From Ruania alkalisoli (lineage in GTDB: Bacteria > Actinomycetota > Actinomycetes > Actinomycetales > Beutenbergiaceae), in the NCBI RefSeq assembly GCF_014960965.1, contig NZ_CP063169.1, forward strand, positions 1,025,581-1,089,580: DNA of 64,000 bases, given 5' to 3'. Position numbers and translations under genes: made by a program. Of this stretch, positions 1 through 8,466 are shown one piece after another; position 1 is the first letter of the stretch; every line of letters begins with the position of its first letter. A model generated the notes under the pieces. It was not told the origin of the DNA, did not search any database, and was given only the letters and a program-made list of their open reading frames with translations.

Positions 1-1112
1 GTGACGCACAGCGGTGGTGCCAGCCGGATGGTGTGATCGTGGGTCTCCTTCGCGATCACGCCGTTCGCGGCCATCCGTTCGCTGACCTCCCGCCCGGTGC
101 GCGCGAGGACGTCCACACCGAGCCACAGCCCGATCTGGCGTACCGCCCGCACATGCCCGGAACGCAGCAGCTGGTCGGCGCGGGCCGCGAGCACCGGCGC
201 CAGCGCGGCCACCCGCTTCTGGAAGAGCCCCGAACGCAGCAACTCCGCCACGGCGAGACCGACGGCGCACGCCAGCGGGTTCCCCCCGAAGGTCGACCCG
301 TGCGTGCCCGGTGTCAGCCCCCTGAGCACGTCGGCGCGCCCGACCACCGCCGATACTGGGACGATCCCGCCACCGAGCGCCTTGCCCAGCGTCGTCAGAT
401 CGGCTCGGATCCCAGCGAGATCCTGGGTGAGGATGGCTCCGGTACGGCCGAGCCCTGACTGGATCTCGTCGAGAATGAGCAGCACGTCCTGCGCGTTGCA
501 CGTCTCTCGCACCGCCGCCAGGTAGCCCTCCGGGGGCACGATCACGCCTGCCTCGCCCTGCACCGGCTCCAGCAGTACCGCGACCGTCGTCTCGTCGATC
601 GCCGCGGCAAGGGCACCGGCGTCCCCGTACGGCACGATTCGGAAGCCCGGGGTGTATGGACCGAACCCGGTACGCGCCTCCGCATCGGATGACATCGACA
701 CGATCGTGGTGGTGCGCCCGTGGAAGGCGCCCTCTGCGACGACGATGGTTGCGGAGTCGGACGGAACGCTGCGCACGTCGTAACCCCACTTGCGGGCCGC
801 TTTGATCGCCGTCTCCACCGCCTCGGCGCCTGTGTTCATGGGCAGGAGCATCTCGGTGCCGGTCAGGGAGGTCACGGCCTGCGCGAAGGGTTCCAGCAGC
901 TCGTGTCTGACCGCGCGTGAGGTGAGGGTGAGGCGGTCGAGCTGTGCGTGAGCAGCCGCGACCAGGGCCGGATGGCGGTGCCCGAAGTTCAGGGCCGAGT
1001 AGCCGGCCAGGCAGTCCAGGTACCGGATACCTGCAGTGTCGGTCACCCACGCGCCCTCGGCGTGGGCGATCTCGATGTCCAGCGGGTGATAGTTGGGTGC
1101 CAGGGTGGTCAT
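1..1112 (-). CDS. rocD: Ornithine aminotransferase (C-terminus cut by window edge)
   Basis: PLP-dependent class III aminotransferase that moves the delta-amino group of ornithine to 2-oxoglutarate, giving glutamate semialdehyde in arginine/ornithine breakdown. The minus strand reads NYHPLDIEIAHAEG near the start, then LDCLAGYSALNFGHRHP, MNTGAEAVETAIKAARKWGY, LILDEIQSGLGRTG and TLGKALGGG, which contains the PLP lysine. These are signature blocks of RocD. The gene runs off the left edge, so only the last part is missing. The ATG at 1112 is preceded by AGGAGACG. Its ATGA overlaps the stop of the upstream SRPBCC gene by 4 bp, so the two are translationally coupled. Acetylornithine aminotransferase is the main alternative, but the N-terminal blocks fit ornithine aminotransferase better. 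Confidence 0.9.
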   Translation of the reverse strand, partial: MTTLAPNYHPLDIEIAHAEGAWVTDTAGIRYLDCLAGYSALNFGHRHPALVAAAHAQLDRLTLTSRAVRHELLEPFAQAVTSLTGTEMLLPMNTGAEAVETAIKAARKWGYDVRSVPSDSATIVVAEGAFHGRTTTIVSMSSDAEARTGFGPYTPGFRIVPYGDAGALAAAIDETTVAVLLEPVQGEAGVIVPPEGYLAAVRETCNAQDVLLILDEIQSGLGRTGAILTQDLAGIRADLTTLGKALGGGIVPVSAVVGRADVLRGLTPGTHGSTFGGNPLACAVGLAVAELLRSGLFQKRVAALAPVLAARADQLLRSGHVRAVRQIGLWLGVDVLARTGREVSERMAANGVIAKETHDHTIRLAPPLCV

Positions 1113-1561
1113 CGTCTCCTCGTTCCGACGGCGTCCTCGGCCAGCCGCAGCGCTCGAGCGGTCATCAGGTGCAGGGCGGGGGCCAGGAGCGGGTGCAGCA
1201 GGCGCAGCGGTCCAGCCAGGTGAACGTCTTCGGTCCAGTCCACACGGCACGTTCGGGGACCCAGCGGGGTGACCTGGATCGTGGCCGAGCCCAGCAGCAC
1301 CGGCCCGACTTTCTCGAGAGTGGCCACGCCTGGGCGGGGGTGAGGTGCGCCGTCGGGAGGGTCTGCCCGGGTGACCAGCATGACGTCTCGGAACCTCCGG
1401 CCGGTCACGGCCACGATCGTGTCACCGACCTGGGCCGGGCCGGGGCGGGCGGTGATGCGGGTGAACGGGATCAGCGACTCGTGCAGTGGGAGCGTTGTCA
1501 GGCGGTCGAAGACGACGGTCGCGGACCCGGGGAGTACCCGGGAGGCAGTGGTGCAGGTCAC
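1109..1561 (-). CDS. SRPBCC-fold (polyketide cyclase/START-like) protein
   Basis: A 150-aa protein with the length and pattern of a single SRPBCC domain: an N-terminal strand with VLPGSATVVFDRLTTLPLHESLIPFTRI broken by charged turns, a central beta-rich part (TIQVTPLGPRTCRVDWTED), and a C-terminal amphipathic helix (LAPALHLMTARALRLAEDAV). Such proteins bind hydrophobic ligands. The ligand here cannot be told from sequence. No signal peptide or membrane segment is present. It starts with GTG and its TGA overlaps the rocD ATG in an ATGA, which places it first in a two-gene unit with rocD. Whether it has any role in ornithine metabolism is unknown; the coupling may only reflect a shared promoter. 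Confidence 0.7.
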   Translation of the reverse strand: MTCTTASRVLPGSATVVFDRLTTLPLHESLIPFTRITARPGPAQVGDTIVAVTGRRFRDVMLVTRADPPDGAPHPRPGVATLEKVGPVLLGSATIQVTPLGPRTCRVDWTEDVHLAGPLRLLHPLLAPALHLMTARALRLAEDAVGTRRR

Positions 1562-1646
1562 CGGGCTACGGTCCCACGGCCGGCGTCGGACCGCGAGAGC
1601 GAGTTTCGCGCGCTGGCACGCGGGCGAGGTAGGGTTTCGGTGGTCC

Positions 1647-1719
1647 GCCCCCGTAGCTCAGGGGATAGAGCAACCGCCTCCTAAGCGGTAGGTCGCGCGT
1701 TCGAATCGCGCCGGGGGCA
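1647..1719 (+). tRNA. tRNA-Arg (anticodon CCT)
   Basis: Cloverleaf by eye: acceptor GCCCCCG/CGGGGGC, D arm GCTC...GAGC, anticodon stem ACCGC/GCGGT with loop CTCCTAA, and T arm GCGCG/CGCGC with loop TTCGAAT. The discriminator is A, and the next bases are CCG, so CCA is not fully encoded. The anticodon CCT reads AGG. The 3' end is duplicated downstream. Confidence 0.95.
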
Positions 1720-1877
1720 CCGAGGCGCTTGCGCCGTGTGCCCACGCGGGATTCGGGAGGAGCGTAGCGACGGTTCGCGCCGGGGGCACCGAGGCGCTTG
1801 CGCCGTGTGCCCACGCGGGATTCGCCGAGGGGCGTAGCGACGGTTCGCGCCGGGGGCACCGAGGCGCTTGGTGCGGC
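1709..1877 (+). repeat. Tandem 69/70-bp repeats carrying the tRNA-Arg 3' end
   Basis: The last 11 bases of the tRNA plus about 58 bases downstream recur at 1778 and again, truncated, at 1848. The first two units each hold a nested hairpin (GGGCAC/GTGCCC outside, GGCGC/GCGCC inside) at 1715-1743 and 1784-1812. The third is cut so that GCACC pairs with GGTGC just before the DUF2254 start. The hairpins could act as terminator or processing signals for the tRNA, but no T-tract follows. Confidence 0.85.
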
Positions 1878-1888
1878 ATGATGGCCCG

Positions 1889-3223
1889 ATGGCTGGACCA
1901 CGACCCTCCCCGGACGTGCACCGCGTGACGCCGATGGGGGTGCCCGCGATCCGGGCGGCCGGACCCTGGGCCAGGCTGTGGCAACCGTTCTGGGCGGTTC
2001 CGCTCGCGATCTGCCTGGCGGCCGTGCTCCTCGGCGCGGCGATGCCTGAGATCGAGGGCGCGTTCGCAGGTTCTTTGCCGCAGATCTTCGATGGTGGCCC
2101 CGAGGGTGCCCGCAGCGTGCTCAGCACGATCGCCAGCGCGATGATCTCCGTGACTGGTCTGGTGTTCTCGATCACGATGGTGGTGCTGCAGCTGGCGAGC
2201 AGTCAGTTCAGTCCCCGGGTGCTCGGCAACTTCCTGCACAGCAGGGTCACCCAGATCACGCTCGGGGTGTTCGCGGCCTCGTTCATCTTCTCCCTCACGG
2301 TGCTGCGTGCGGTGCGCAACGCTGATGGTGACCAGGAAGCGTTCGTGCCGCAGATCTCCGTAGGTCTGGCGCTGCTGCTGGTGGGGCTGAGCCTGATCTC
2401 GTTGATCGCCTTCATCCGCGAGATCACCACCGCGATCCAGGTCTCACAGGTGATCTCCGATATCGGGGACACCACCGTACGGTTGGTGGAAGGGATGCGG
2501 CCCGAGCCGACGGGGGAGGACCAGCACGTCACCGGCAAGTACGCCGAGCCGGACGAGTCGGTGACCTGGGCGCCCGACCCCGACCAGCCCCGGCACCCGG
2601 TGCACATGGGCTCACGGCACGGCCACCTGGTCTCCATCGACTACGCCATGCTGCTCGCGATTGCGACCGAGTTCGATGTGATCGTGGCGTGCGAGATCGC
2701 CGTGGGTGACTTCCGCGCCGAACAGCAGCCGCTCGCCACCATCTGGGGCAGGTCAGTGGACTCGGCTGGCGGCGATGAGGTCACGGCCGCCGAGAACCGG
2801 GTGCGGTCAGCGTTCGCGTTCGCCACCGAGCGCAGCATGCTCCAGGACCCGGCGTTCGGGATCCGCCAGCTGGTCGACATCGCCGAACGCGCCCTCTCGC
2901 CCGGGATCAACGACCCCACGACGGCCGTTCAGGTGATCGACGAACTTCACCGGATCCTGCGCCCGCTCGTTCAGCAGCCGGACGCCCGCCCGTACATCAC
3001 CGATGGCGACGGCACACTGCGTGTGGTGCACGCGCCTCCTGATGTGGAGACCCTGCTGCGCCTTGCCGTGAGCGAGATCGTCCACTACGGCTCCGGCTCC
3101 GTGCAGGTTCCTACCCGGATGCGCGCCATGCTGGATGACCTGGTGGCCATCTGCCGTGTCGAGCACAGGCCCGCCGTGGAGGATCTCGTTCGACAGCTCG
3201 ACCCCTCTGAGGCGCCCCGGTGA
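1889..3223 (+). CDS. DUF2254 family membrane protein
   Basis: A 444-aa predicted inner-membrane protein of the DUF2254 family, whose function is not established. Four hydrophobic segments lie in the N-terminal half: around FWAVPLAICLAAVLLGAA, VLSTIASAMISVTGLVFSIT, TLGVFAASFIFSLTVL and ISVGLALLLVGLSLISLIAF. A soluble C-terminal half includes the conserved stretch RSMLQDPAFGIRQLVDIAER and SPGINDPTTA. The ATG at 1889 begins MAGPRPSPDV. A TTG 21 bases upstream is in frame but lies inside the tRNA-derived repeat, so it is less likely. The gene stands alone between the tRNA repeats and the helicase-like gene. Confidence 0.88.
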   Translation: MAGPRPSPDVHRVTPMGVPAIRAAGPWARLWQPFWAVPLAICLAAVLLGAAMPEIEGAFAGSLPQIFDGGPEGARSVLSTIASAMISVTGLVFSITMVVLQLASSQFSPRVLGNFLHSRVTQITLGVFAASFIFSLTVLRAVRNADGDQEAFVPQISVGLALLLVGLSLISLIAFIREITTAIQVSQVISDIGDTTVRLVEGMRPEPTGEDQHVTGKYAEPDESVTWAPDPDQPRHPVHMGSRHGHLVSIDYAMLLAIATEFDVIVACEIAVGDFRAEQQPLATIWGRSVDSAGGDEVTAAENRVRSAFAFATERSMLQDPAFGIRQLVDIAERALSPGINDPTTAVQVIDELHRILRPLVQQPDARPYITDGDGTLRVVHAPPDVETLLRLAVSEIVHYGSGSVQVPTRMRAMLDDLVAICRVEHRPAVEDLVRQLDPSEAPR

Positions 3224-3299
3224 CCGGTGCGCATCACGAGATGGGTGTTCAGCGGCGGGTCAGCGCGGAGAACGCACGCATTCTCGTTAGCGTGGGTGC

Positions 3300-6200
3300 G
3301 TGAGGTCCGTCCGCCTGCCCCGACCCGGTGGCACCCGTGCCACCGATGAGCCGACCCCAGACACGGGCCGGCTGGACGCCTCAGAACCGCACGACACCCC
3401 GCGCGAGCGGGAGGTCGCCGCAGCCGTGGCCACCTGGCGTGGCAGGCTCACCGACCTCGTCGGAGGCAGCGCGCTGTGGGATGTCAATGCTCTGGGGGAG
3501 GCGATGGTGGAGCTCACCGCCGCCCACCCCTCCGGTATCGCCCAGCTGTACGCCGGTCGCAGCACCCCGCTGAGCAATCTGGTGCGAGAAGGATCGGCTC
3601 TCACCCAAGCGCGCCGCCGCGCGCGGGTCGTGGTGGCCCGTACCGAGGAACTCGCGCAACGGTTCGGGGTCGCCCCCACCTATGTGGCCATGGGCGTGGC
3701 GACATGGGAGTCGACCACTGCAGGGGAGCCTGCCGGTGCGGATGCACGCCCGTTGGACGCGGACGACCTGGCGCACCATCGCACGGGTGACGACGTCGAT
3801 CTGCTCGATCCTGGTTCGGTGCCCGCGGTCCCGGCGCTGACCGCCGAGCCGGAGGACATCGTCCCGCGGACGGTGCACGCGCCGGTGTTGCTGCGTCCGG
3901 TCCGGGTGCGGGTGCACGGATCCGATGCCGAGATCGACCTGGAGATCGACCCGGCGGTGGAAGTGAACAGCCTCCTCGTGCGGGACCTGCGGGCCGCCGG
4001 TATTGATGTGGATGCCTCCGAAGTTGCGGGATCGACCACGACTGCGCATGGATTCTCCCCACGCCCAGCGCTGGAGCGGATCGCCGAGCTGGGCGCCGCG
4101 CTGCCAGGGTTCCGTCTCGAGCCCCGCATCGTGGTCGGAGCCTTCGTACACCCTGGGCAGGCGCTGGCCGACGATCTGGACACCCAGCAGCGTGAGCTGG
4201 CCACCCACGACGTGGTCGCGGCGCTCGCCGGCGTGGAGGGTGCGCGGGCGGCTGTGGCGACCGATGTGCCCGAGCCCGATCCCCAGGATCGTGATCCGGA
4301 CGACGAAGCCGGGGTAGGCGATCTCGATCCCGGCCAGCAGGACGTGCTCGACGCTGTCGCTGCGGGCGGTCACCTGCTCGTCGACGCTCCGCCGGGGACC
4401 GACAGTGCCGCCACGATGGCCGCCGTCGTCGCACAGGCTGCCGCCGACGGGCGTCGCGTGCTCTACGTGCCCGGGACCCGGCGCGCGGGCCAGGCGCTCC
4501 TGGACGCGATGCGTGGCGCCGGGGTGAGCGACCTGGCGCTGGATCTGAGCAACGACCCACGCTGGCCGAGCACCGCGGCGGCACGCCTGATCGACGGGCT
4601 GAACCCGCCCGAGCCGGAGATCGATACCGAGACCCGTGCTGCCGAGCGTGCCCGGCTGCGCCAGGCGCGACGGGATCTCAGCGACCACTTGACCGCGCTG
4701 CACGCGGCTCGGGCGCCGTGGGATGCCTCCGCCTACGATGCGCTGCAGGCGCTCGCCGAGCTCACCTCCCAGCGTCCCGGCCCGCGCACTCAGGTGCGGG
4801 TGGCCACGCGGGCGGTACGGTCCATGTCCGAGCAGGATCGCCAGCACGCCCGCGAAGAGCTGGCCCGGGCTGCTGCACTCGGCGCGTTCCGCCTGCGTGC
4901 GGCCGACACCGCCTGGTTCGGTGCGCGACTGTCATCCGCGGAGCACGCCACCGCCACCCTCGAGCGTGTGCGCGAGTTGGGTGAGTTGTTGCCCGACCTC
5001 CGCGCCCAGATCGCCCGGACTGCTGCTCAGACCGGGCTCGACGAGGCGACCACCCTGGAGCAGTGGTCCGAACAGTTGCTGCTGCTGGACGGTATCCGTT
5101 CCTCCCTGGACGTCTTCACCCCGCAGGTGTTCGAACGGTCGGCCTCGGACATGGTTGCCGCGACCGGAACACGTTCCTGGCGGGCGCAGCACGATATCGC
5201 CATGGGCTGGGGTGTGCGGCGCCGCCTGAAGAAGCAGGCGCGCGACCTGCTACGCCCCGGCGGGTCCGTCGGCGACCTCCACGCCGAACTCATCGACGTC
5301 CAGGAGCGGCGCGATCTGTGGCGCCGGCACTGTGCAGGTGGCGGATGGCCCCGGCTGCCTGAGGGCATGCCCGAGATCACCCGGACCGAGGCGAAGATTG
5401 CCGGCCTCGTGAACGACCTCGATCCGGTCCTGGGCGCCACGCTCGGCGGACGCACCCTCACCGAGGTGCCGCTGGAGGAACTGGCCACCAGGGTCGCTCG
5501 TCTGGGCGCTGACGACGTCGCGCTGCGGCAGCTTCCCGAACGTGCCGCCGTCTTGGCGCACCTGAGCGACCTGGGCCTGGACGATCTGCTCGCCGACCTC
5601 ACCCAGCGCCGGGTGCCCACCTCGCTCGTGGGTGCGGAGTTCGACCTCGCCTGGTGGTCGAGCGTGCTCGAGGAGATTCTCGCCGAGGACCCGGCATTGG
5701 CAGGACTGGAGACGTCCGTGCTGGAGGAGGCCGCCCTCACCCTGCGGGAGGCCGACCGGCAGCAGACCGTCTCCCTGACGGCGCCTGCGCTCGCGAAGGT
5801 GCGTGAGCGGGTCCGCTCCGCCATCGCTCACGACCGGACACGGGCACAAGAGTTCTACCGCGCTGTGCGGGGCGGAGCCACCGACCTGAAAGACCTGCTG
5901 GAGACCTACGGCGAGGTCGCCTGGGCGCCGCGGCCGGTGTGGGTGGTTCCGCCGATGGTGGTGCCGCAGGTGCTGCCGCCGGAGCGCACCGTCGACCTGG
6001 TGGTCCTCGATGCCGTGCAGCACGTGCCCACCGAGCAGGTGATCTCGGCGATCGCGCGATCTCAGCAGGTTGTCGTGGTCGGTGACTCGCGCCGCGGTGG
6101 TGCCGGTGGCGTGATCCCGCAGCTGTCGTGGCTGCCGACCTTGGCCCTGCACCCCGGCCGCGGCCGGCAGGACCCCGACGTCGCAGCGTTCCTGTCCGCT

Positions 6201-7703
6201 CACGGCTACGACGAGGCCGTCCGTCCACTTCCGACCCCTCCCGGTCACAGTGGCGTGCGTCTCGAACTCGTGGACGGCACCGGGATGCCGGTGCCGGGTG
6301 CCGATGTGGTCGAGAGTGTGCAGGCTGAGGTGGACCGGGTGGTCGACCTGGTGATCGACCATGCACTGAGCCGGCCGGAAGAGTCCCTGGCGGTCGTCGC
6401 ACTCAACACCCGTCACGCGGACCGGGTGCGTGAGTCGGTGCTCTCGGTCGCCGCGGGCAGCGCCAGCATGTCGGCGTTCTTCGACCAGTCCCGCCCGGAG
6501 GCGTTCACCGTGGTGGACGTGGAGTCCGCGGCAGGGATGCGACGTGACGCCATCGTGCTTACGCTCGGGTTCGGCAAGACCCCGCACGGCCGGGTACTGC
6601 ACCGGTTCGGTGCCATCTCCGGTCCCGACGGCGTCGCTTTCCTCGTGGATGCCCTGGACGCCGTCCGTAGCCGGTTGACAGTGGTCAGCTGCCTGGCTCC
6701 GGAGGACCTCGATCCGGAGCGGGTGCGTGCCCCTGGCTCGCAGATGCTCCGGGACCTGCTGCAGATGGCCTCAGCCGGGCAGATGAAGCGCCCGCAGGAG
6801 GACCCTGAGCTCGGGGTGGACCGGCTGCTGCTCGACCTGGCCGAGCGGTTGTGGCGGCGCGGGCTCACGGTAGTGCCGCGCTACGGCATCCCCGGCGGGA
6901 TCCGCATCCCGCTGGCGGTCGGGCACCCAGCGCTGCCCGAGGAGCTGCTGCTGGCCGTGCTCACCGACGATGAGGACTACATGGCTGAGCCCAGTCTGCG
7001 TCGCCGTGACCGGCACTGGGTGGAACGCCTCGTCGATCGCGGGTGGAAGGTGTGCACCGTGTACTCTTCCGCCGTCTTCATGGATCCGCAAGGTGAGGCC
7101 GATAAGATCGCCGACGAGCTCGAGCTGATCGTCTCCGAACGCACCGGGATCCCGCCCGAGGAACGGCCCGCGCCTCCGCTCCGCTGGGACGAGTCCAGCG
7201 ACGAGGGCAGTTCCCCGCTGGCAACCACCTCGGCAGCAGCACCCTCGGTGGCGACCACGTCCGCGGTGACCACCTCGGCCAGGGGTGTGGCGATGGTCGG
7301 CCAGGCCGGAGCGTCAGAGGTGCATGCGCACGTGCAGGCAGGTATTGCCTCCGGAGGATCCGAGCACGCGGACGACAGCGCAGACGAACGTGGTGAACGC
7401 CCCGACGTTCCCGCAGGGCAACCGTTGAGCCGCTATGGCGACGACGAGCTCGACTCCTTGGTGACGTGGATCTCCTCCGACGGGACACCGCGGACGGTTG
7501 AGGAGTTGCGGGAGGAGCTGCGCAGCGAGCTGGGGATCGCCAAGCGCGGCACCCACGTCGATGCCGTGCTCTCGGCGGCGGTGCGCCGATCCGGGCTCGC
7601 CCGGGAGGAGTCAGCCGGTGGCGAGCAGGATGCCGTGGGTGAGCCGGCTCAGGACTCGAAGACCGGCGACGAGTCGGTTCGGCACCGCGAGGGCAAGGAC
7701 TGA
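3300..7703 (+). CDS. DUF4011 / degenerate SF1 helicase / MTES_1575-type endonuclease fusion
   Basis: A 1,467-aa protein with three recognisable parts. Residues about 40-140 resemble DUF4011 (AAHPSGIAQLYAGR, LSNLVREGSALTQARRRARV). Residues about 340-1140 follow an SF1 helicase plan, and residues about 1173-1275 resemble the MTES_1575 PD-(D/E)XK nuclease (ERLWRRGLTVVPRYG, DRHWVERLVDRGWKVCTVYS). A Ser/Thr/Ala-rich linker and a small C-terminal domain follow. The order resembles single-gene Hhe defence proteins (DUF4011-helicase-Vsr). The helicase motifs are eroded. The P-loop reads APPGTDSA at 363-370, with serine where lysine is expected. Motif II reads DAVQ at 904-907 instead of DExQ, and motif VI lacks the arginine-finger pattern. 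ATP hydrolysis therefore looks unlikely, and DNA binding or a scaffold role is possible. The GTG at 3300 has a weak ribosome site. Confidence 0.82.
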   Translation: MRSVRLPRPGGTRATDEPTPDTGRLDASEPHDTPREREVAAAVATWRGRLTDLVGGSALWDVNALGEAMVELTAAHPSGIAQLYAGRSTPLSNLVREGSALTQARRRARVVVARTEELAQRFGVAPTYVAMGVATWESTTAGEPAGADARPLDADDLAHHRTGDDVDLLDPGSVPAVPALTAEPEDIVPRTVHAPVLLRPVRVRVHGSDAEIDLEIDPAVEVNSLLVRDLRAAGIDVDASEVAGSTTTAHGFSPRPALERIAELGAALPGFRLEPRIVVGAFVHPGQALADDLDTQQRELATHDVVAALAGVEGARAAVATDVPEPDPQDRDPDDEAGVGDLDPGQQDVLDAVAAGGHLLVDAPPGTDSAATMAAVVAQAAADGRRVLYVPGTRRAGQALLDAMRGAGVSDLALDLSNDPRWPSTAAARLIDGLNPPEPEIDTETRAAERARLRQARRDLSDHLTALHAARAPWDASAYDALQALAELTSQRPGPRTQVRVATRAVRSMSEQDRQHAREELARAAALGAFRLRAADTAWFGARLSSAEHATATLERVRELGELLPDLRAQIARTAAQTGLDEATTLEQWSEQLLLLDGIRSSLDVFTPQVFERSASDMVAATGTRSWRAQHDIAMGWGVRRRLKKQARDLLRPGGSVGDLHAELIDVQERRDLWRRHCAGGGWPRLPEGMPEITRTEAKIAGLVNDLDPVLGATLGGRTLTEVPLEELATRVARLGADDVALRQLPERAAVLAHLSDLGLDDLLADLTQRRVPTSLVGAEFDLAWWSSVLEEILAEDPALAGLETSVLEEAALTLREADRQQTVSLTAPALAKVRERVRSAIAHDRTRAQEFYRAVRGGATDLKDLLETYGEVAWAPRPVWVVPPMVVPQVLPPERTVDLVVLDAVQHVPTEQVISAIARSQQVVVVGDSRRGGAGGVIPQLSWLPTLALHPGRGRQDPDVAAFLSAHGYDEAVRPLPTPPGHSGVRLELVDGTGMPVPGADVVESVQAEVDRVVDLVIDHALSRPEESLAVVALNTRHADRVRESVLSVAAGSASMSAFFDQSRPEAFTVVDVESAAGMRRDAIVLTLGFGKTPHGRVLHRFGAISGPDGVAFLVDALDAVRSRLTVVSCLAPEDLDPERVRAPGSQMLRDLLQMASAGQMKRPQEDPELGVDRLLLDLAERLWRRGLTVVPRYGIPGGIRIPLAVGHPALPEELLLAVLTDDEDYMAEPSLRRRDRHWVERLVDRGWKVCTVYSSAVFMDPQGEADKIADELELIVSERTGIPPEERPAPPLRWDESSDEGSSPLATTSAAAPSVATTSAVTTSARGVAMVGQAGASEVHAHVQAGIASGGSEHADDSADERGERPDVPAGQPLSRYGDDELDSLVTWISSDGTPRTVEELREELRSELGIAKRGTHVDAVLSAAVRRSGLAREESAGGEQDAVGEPAQDSKTGDESVRHREGKD

Positions 7704-7705
7704 CC

Positions 7706-7936
7706 GTGCCCGAGCGTGAGTGCCCGAACGGGGACGACACTACGAGCGAGCGGCCACGGCGGCGCCATCGCCGCGCAGTTCACCCCGGCACCGGCCCCGA
7801 ACCGCTGGTGGACCGGCGGCTCGTTGAGTCCGGTGAGGACCGCGCCCAGCGCGGCGAAGACGGACACGACGGCGGGACACCGGATCGCTCGGACGACGAG
7901 CGCTTCCTTCGCGACGTCCCGCCGCACTGGTCCTGA
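7706..7936 (+). CDS. Small charged protein ending in a PPHW motif
   Basis: A 76-aa hydrophilic ORF that starts with GTG two bases after the stop of the helicase-like gene, so it is very likely co-translated. Most of it is low complexity and rich in Arg, Asp and Gly. The end, SDDERFLRDVPPHWS, matches a short C-terminal pattern (acidic-ERxLR-x-x-PPHW) that recurs in small actinobacterial hypothetical proteins; this is from memory, not a search. No fold, signal peptide or membrane segment is visible and the function is unknown. The main doubt is that the N-terminal composition could also arise from chance reading of GC-rich DNA. The conserved-looking tail and tight spacing are the case for a real gene. 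Confidence 0.6.
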   Translation: MPERECPNGDDTTSERPRRRHRRAVHPGTGPEPLVDRRLVESGEDRAQRGEDGHDGGTPDRSDDERFLRDVPPHWS

Positions 7937-7955
7937 CCGCCTGTTGCTGTGGGCG

Positions 7956-7973
7956 CCGGGCCAGGATGCCCGG
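7956..7973. terminator. Hairpin between convergent genes
   Basis: CCGGGC and GCCCGG form a 6-bp perfect stem with a 6-base loop, between the stop of the PPHW ORF and the stop of mscL. There is no T-tract, so it is only a candidate bidirectional terminator. Confidence 0.4.
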
Positions 7974-8025
7974 TTCACGAGGCCTGCCTATGGCCCCGTT
8001 CACAAGCCCCCTTCACCAGGTGTGC

Positions 8026-8439
8026 TCAGGAGGTCTTCGTCGCCAGCAGGTCCCGGATCTCGGTGAGGAGCGCGACGTCCTCGGCGGGGGCGACCGGTTC
8101 CGGTTCCTCGCCGCGGGCGCGCCGCTCGGCGAGCTTGTTCATCGGCACCACCACGACGAAGTAGATGGCGGCGGCGACCAGGAGGAAGTTGATCAGTGCC
8201 GTCAGGACGGCACCGATCAGGATCTCGGTCGGTTCAGTGCCGGTCTGCTCCGCCGTGCGCATGGTGATGACCCAGATGCGGTCGAGGTTCGGCTGACCGA
8301 AGATCCCACCAATGAGCGGGTTGAGCACGTTCTCGACGAGCGCCGTGACCACGGCACCGAAAGCGGCACCGATGACCACGCCGACGGCGAGGTCGACGAC
8401 GCTCCCGCGTGAGATGAAGTCCTTGAATCCCTGCAGCAT
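8026..8439 (-). CDS. mscL: Large-conductance mechanosensitive channel
   Basis: A 137-aa MscL subunit; the homopentamer opens under membrane tension on hypoosmotic shock and releases solutes. The start MLQGFKDFISRGSVVDLAVGVVIGAAFGAVV holds the N-terminal helix and TM1 with its Gly/Ala/Val-rich pore face. TM2 lies near LIGAVLTALINFLLVAAAIYFVVVVP. The tail LTEIRDLLATKTS is the cytoplasmic helix bundle. The length is normal for the family. It is preceded on the same strand by the SAF protein, 27 bp away. In mycobacteria mscL also lies near the Ruc, folate cyclo-ligase and galU genes, and the same neighbourhood is kept here. Confidence 0.96.
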   Translation of the reverse strand: MLQGFKDFISRGSVVDLAVGVVIGAAFGAVVTALVENVLNPLIGGIFGQPNLDRIWVITMRTAEQTGTEPTEILIGAVLTALINFLLVAAAIYFVVVVPMNKLAERRARGEEPEPVAPAEDVALLTEIRDLLATKTS

Positions 8440-8466
8440 GGCGAGCTACCAATCTGTTCGGCGTTG

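Noticed and set aside
1709-1877. Integrative element attachment site at tRNA-Arg
   Set aside because: There is duplicated tRNA 3' sequence but no integrase, no phage or conjugation genes, and the copies are tandem within 140 bases. It is kept as a repeat.
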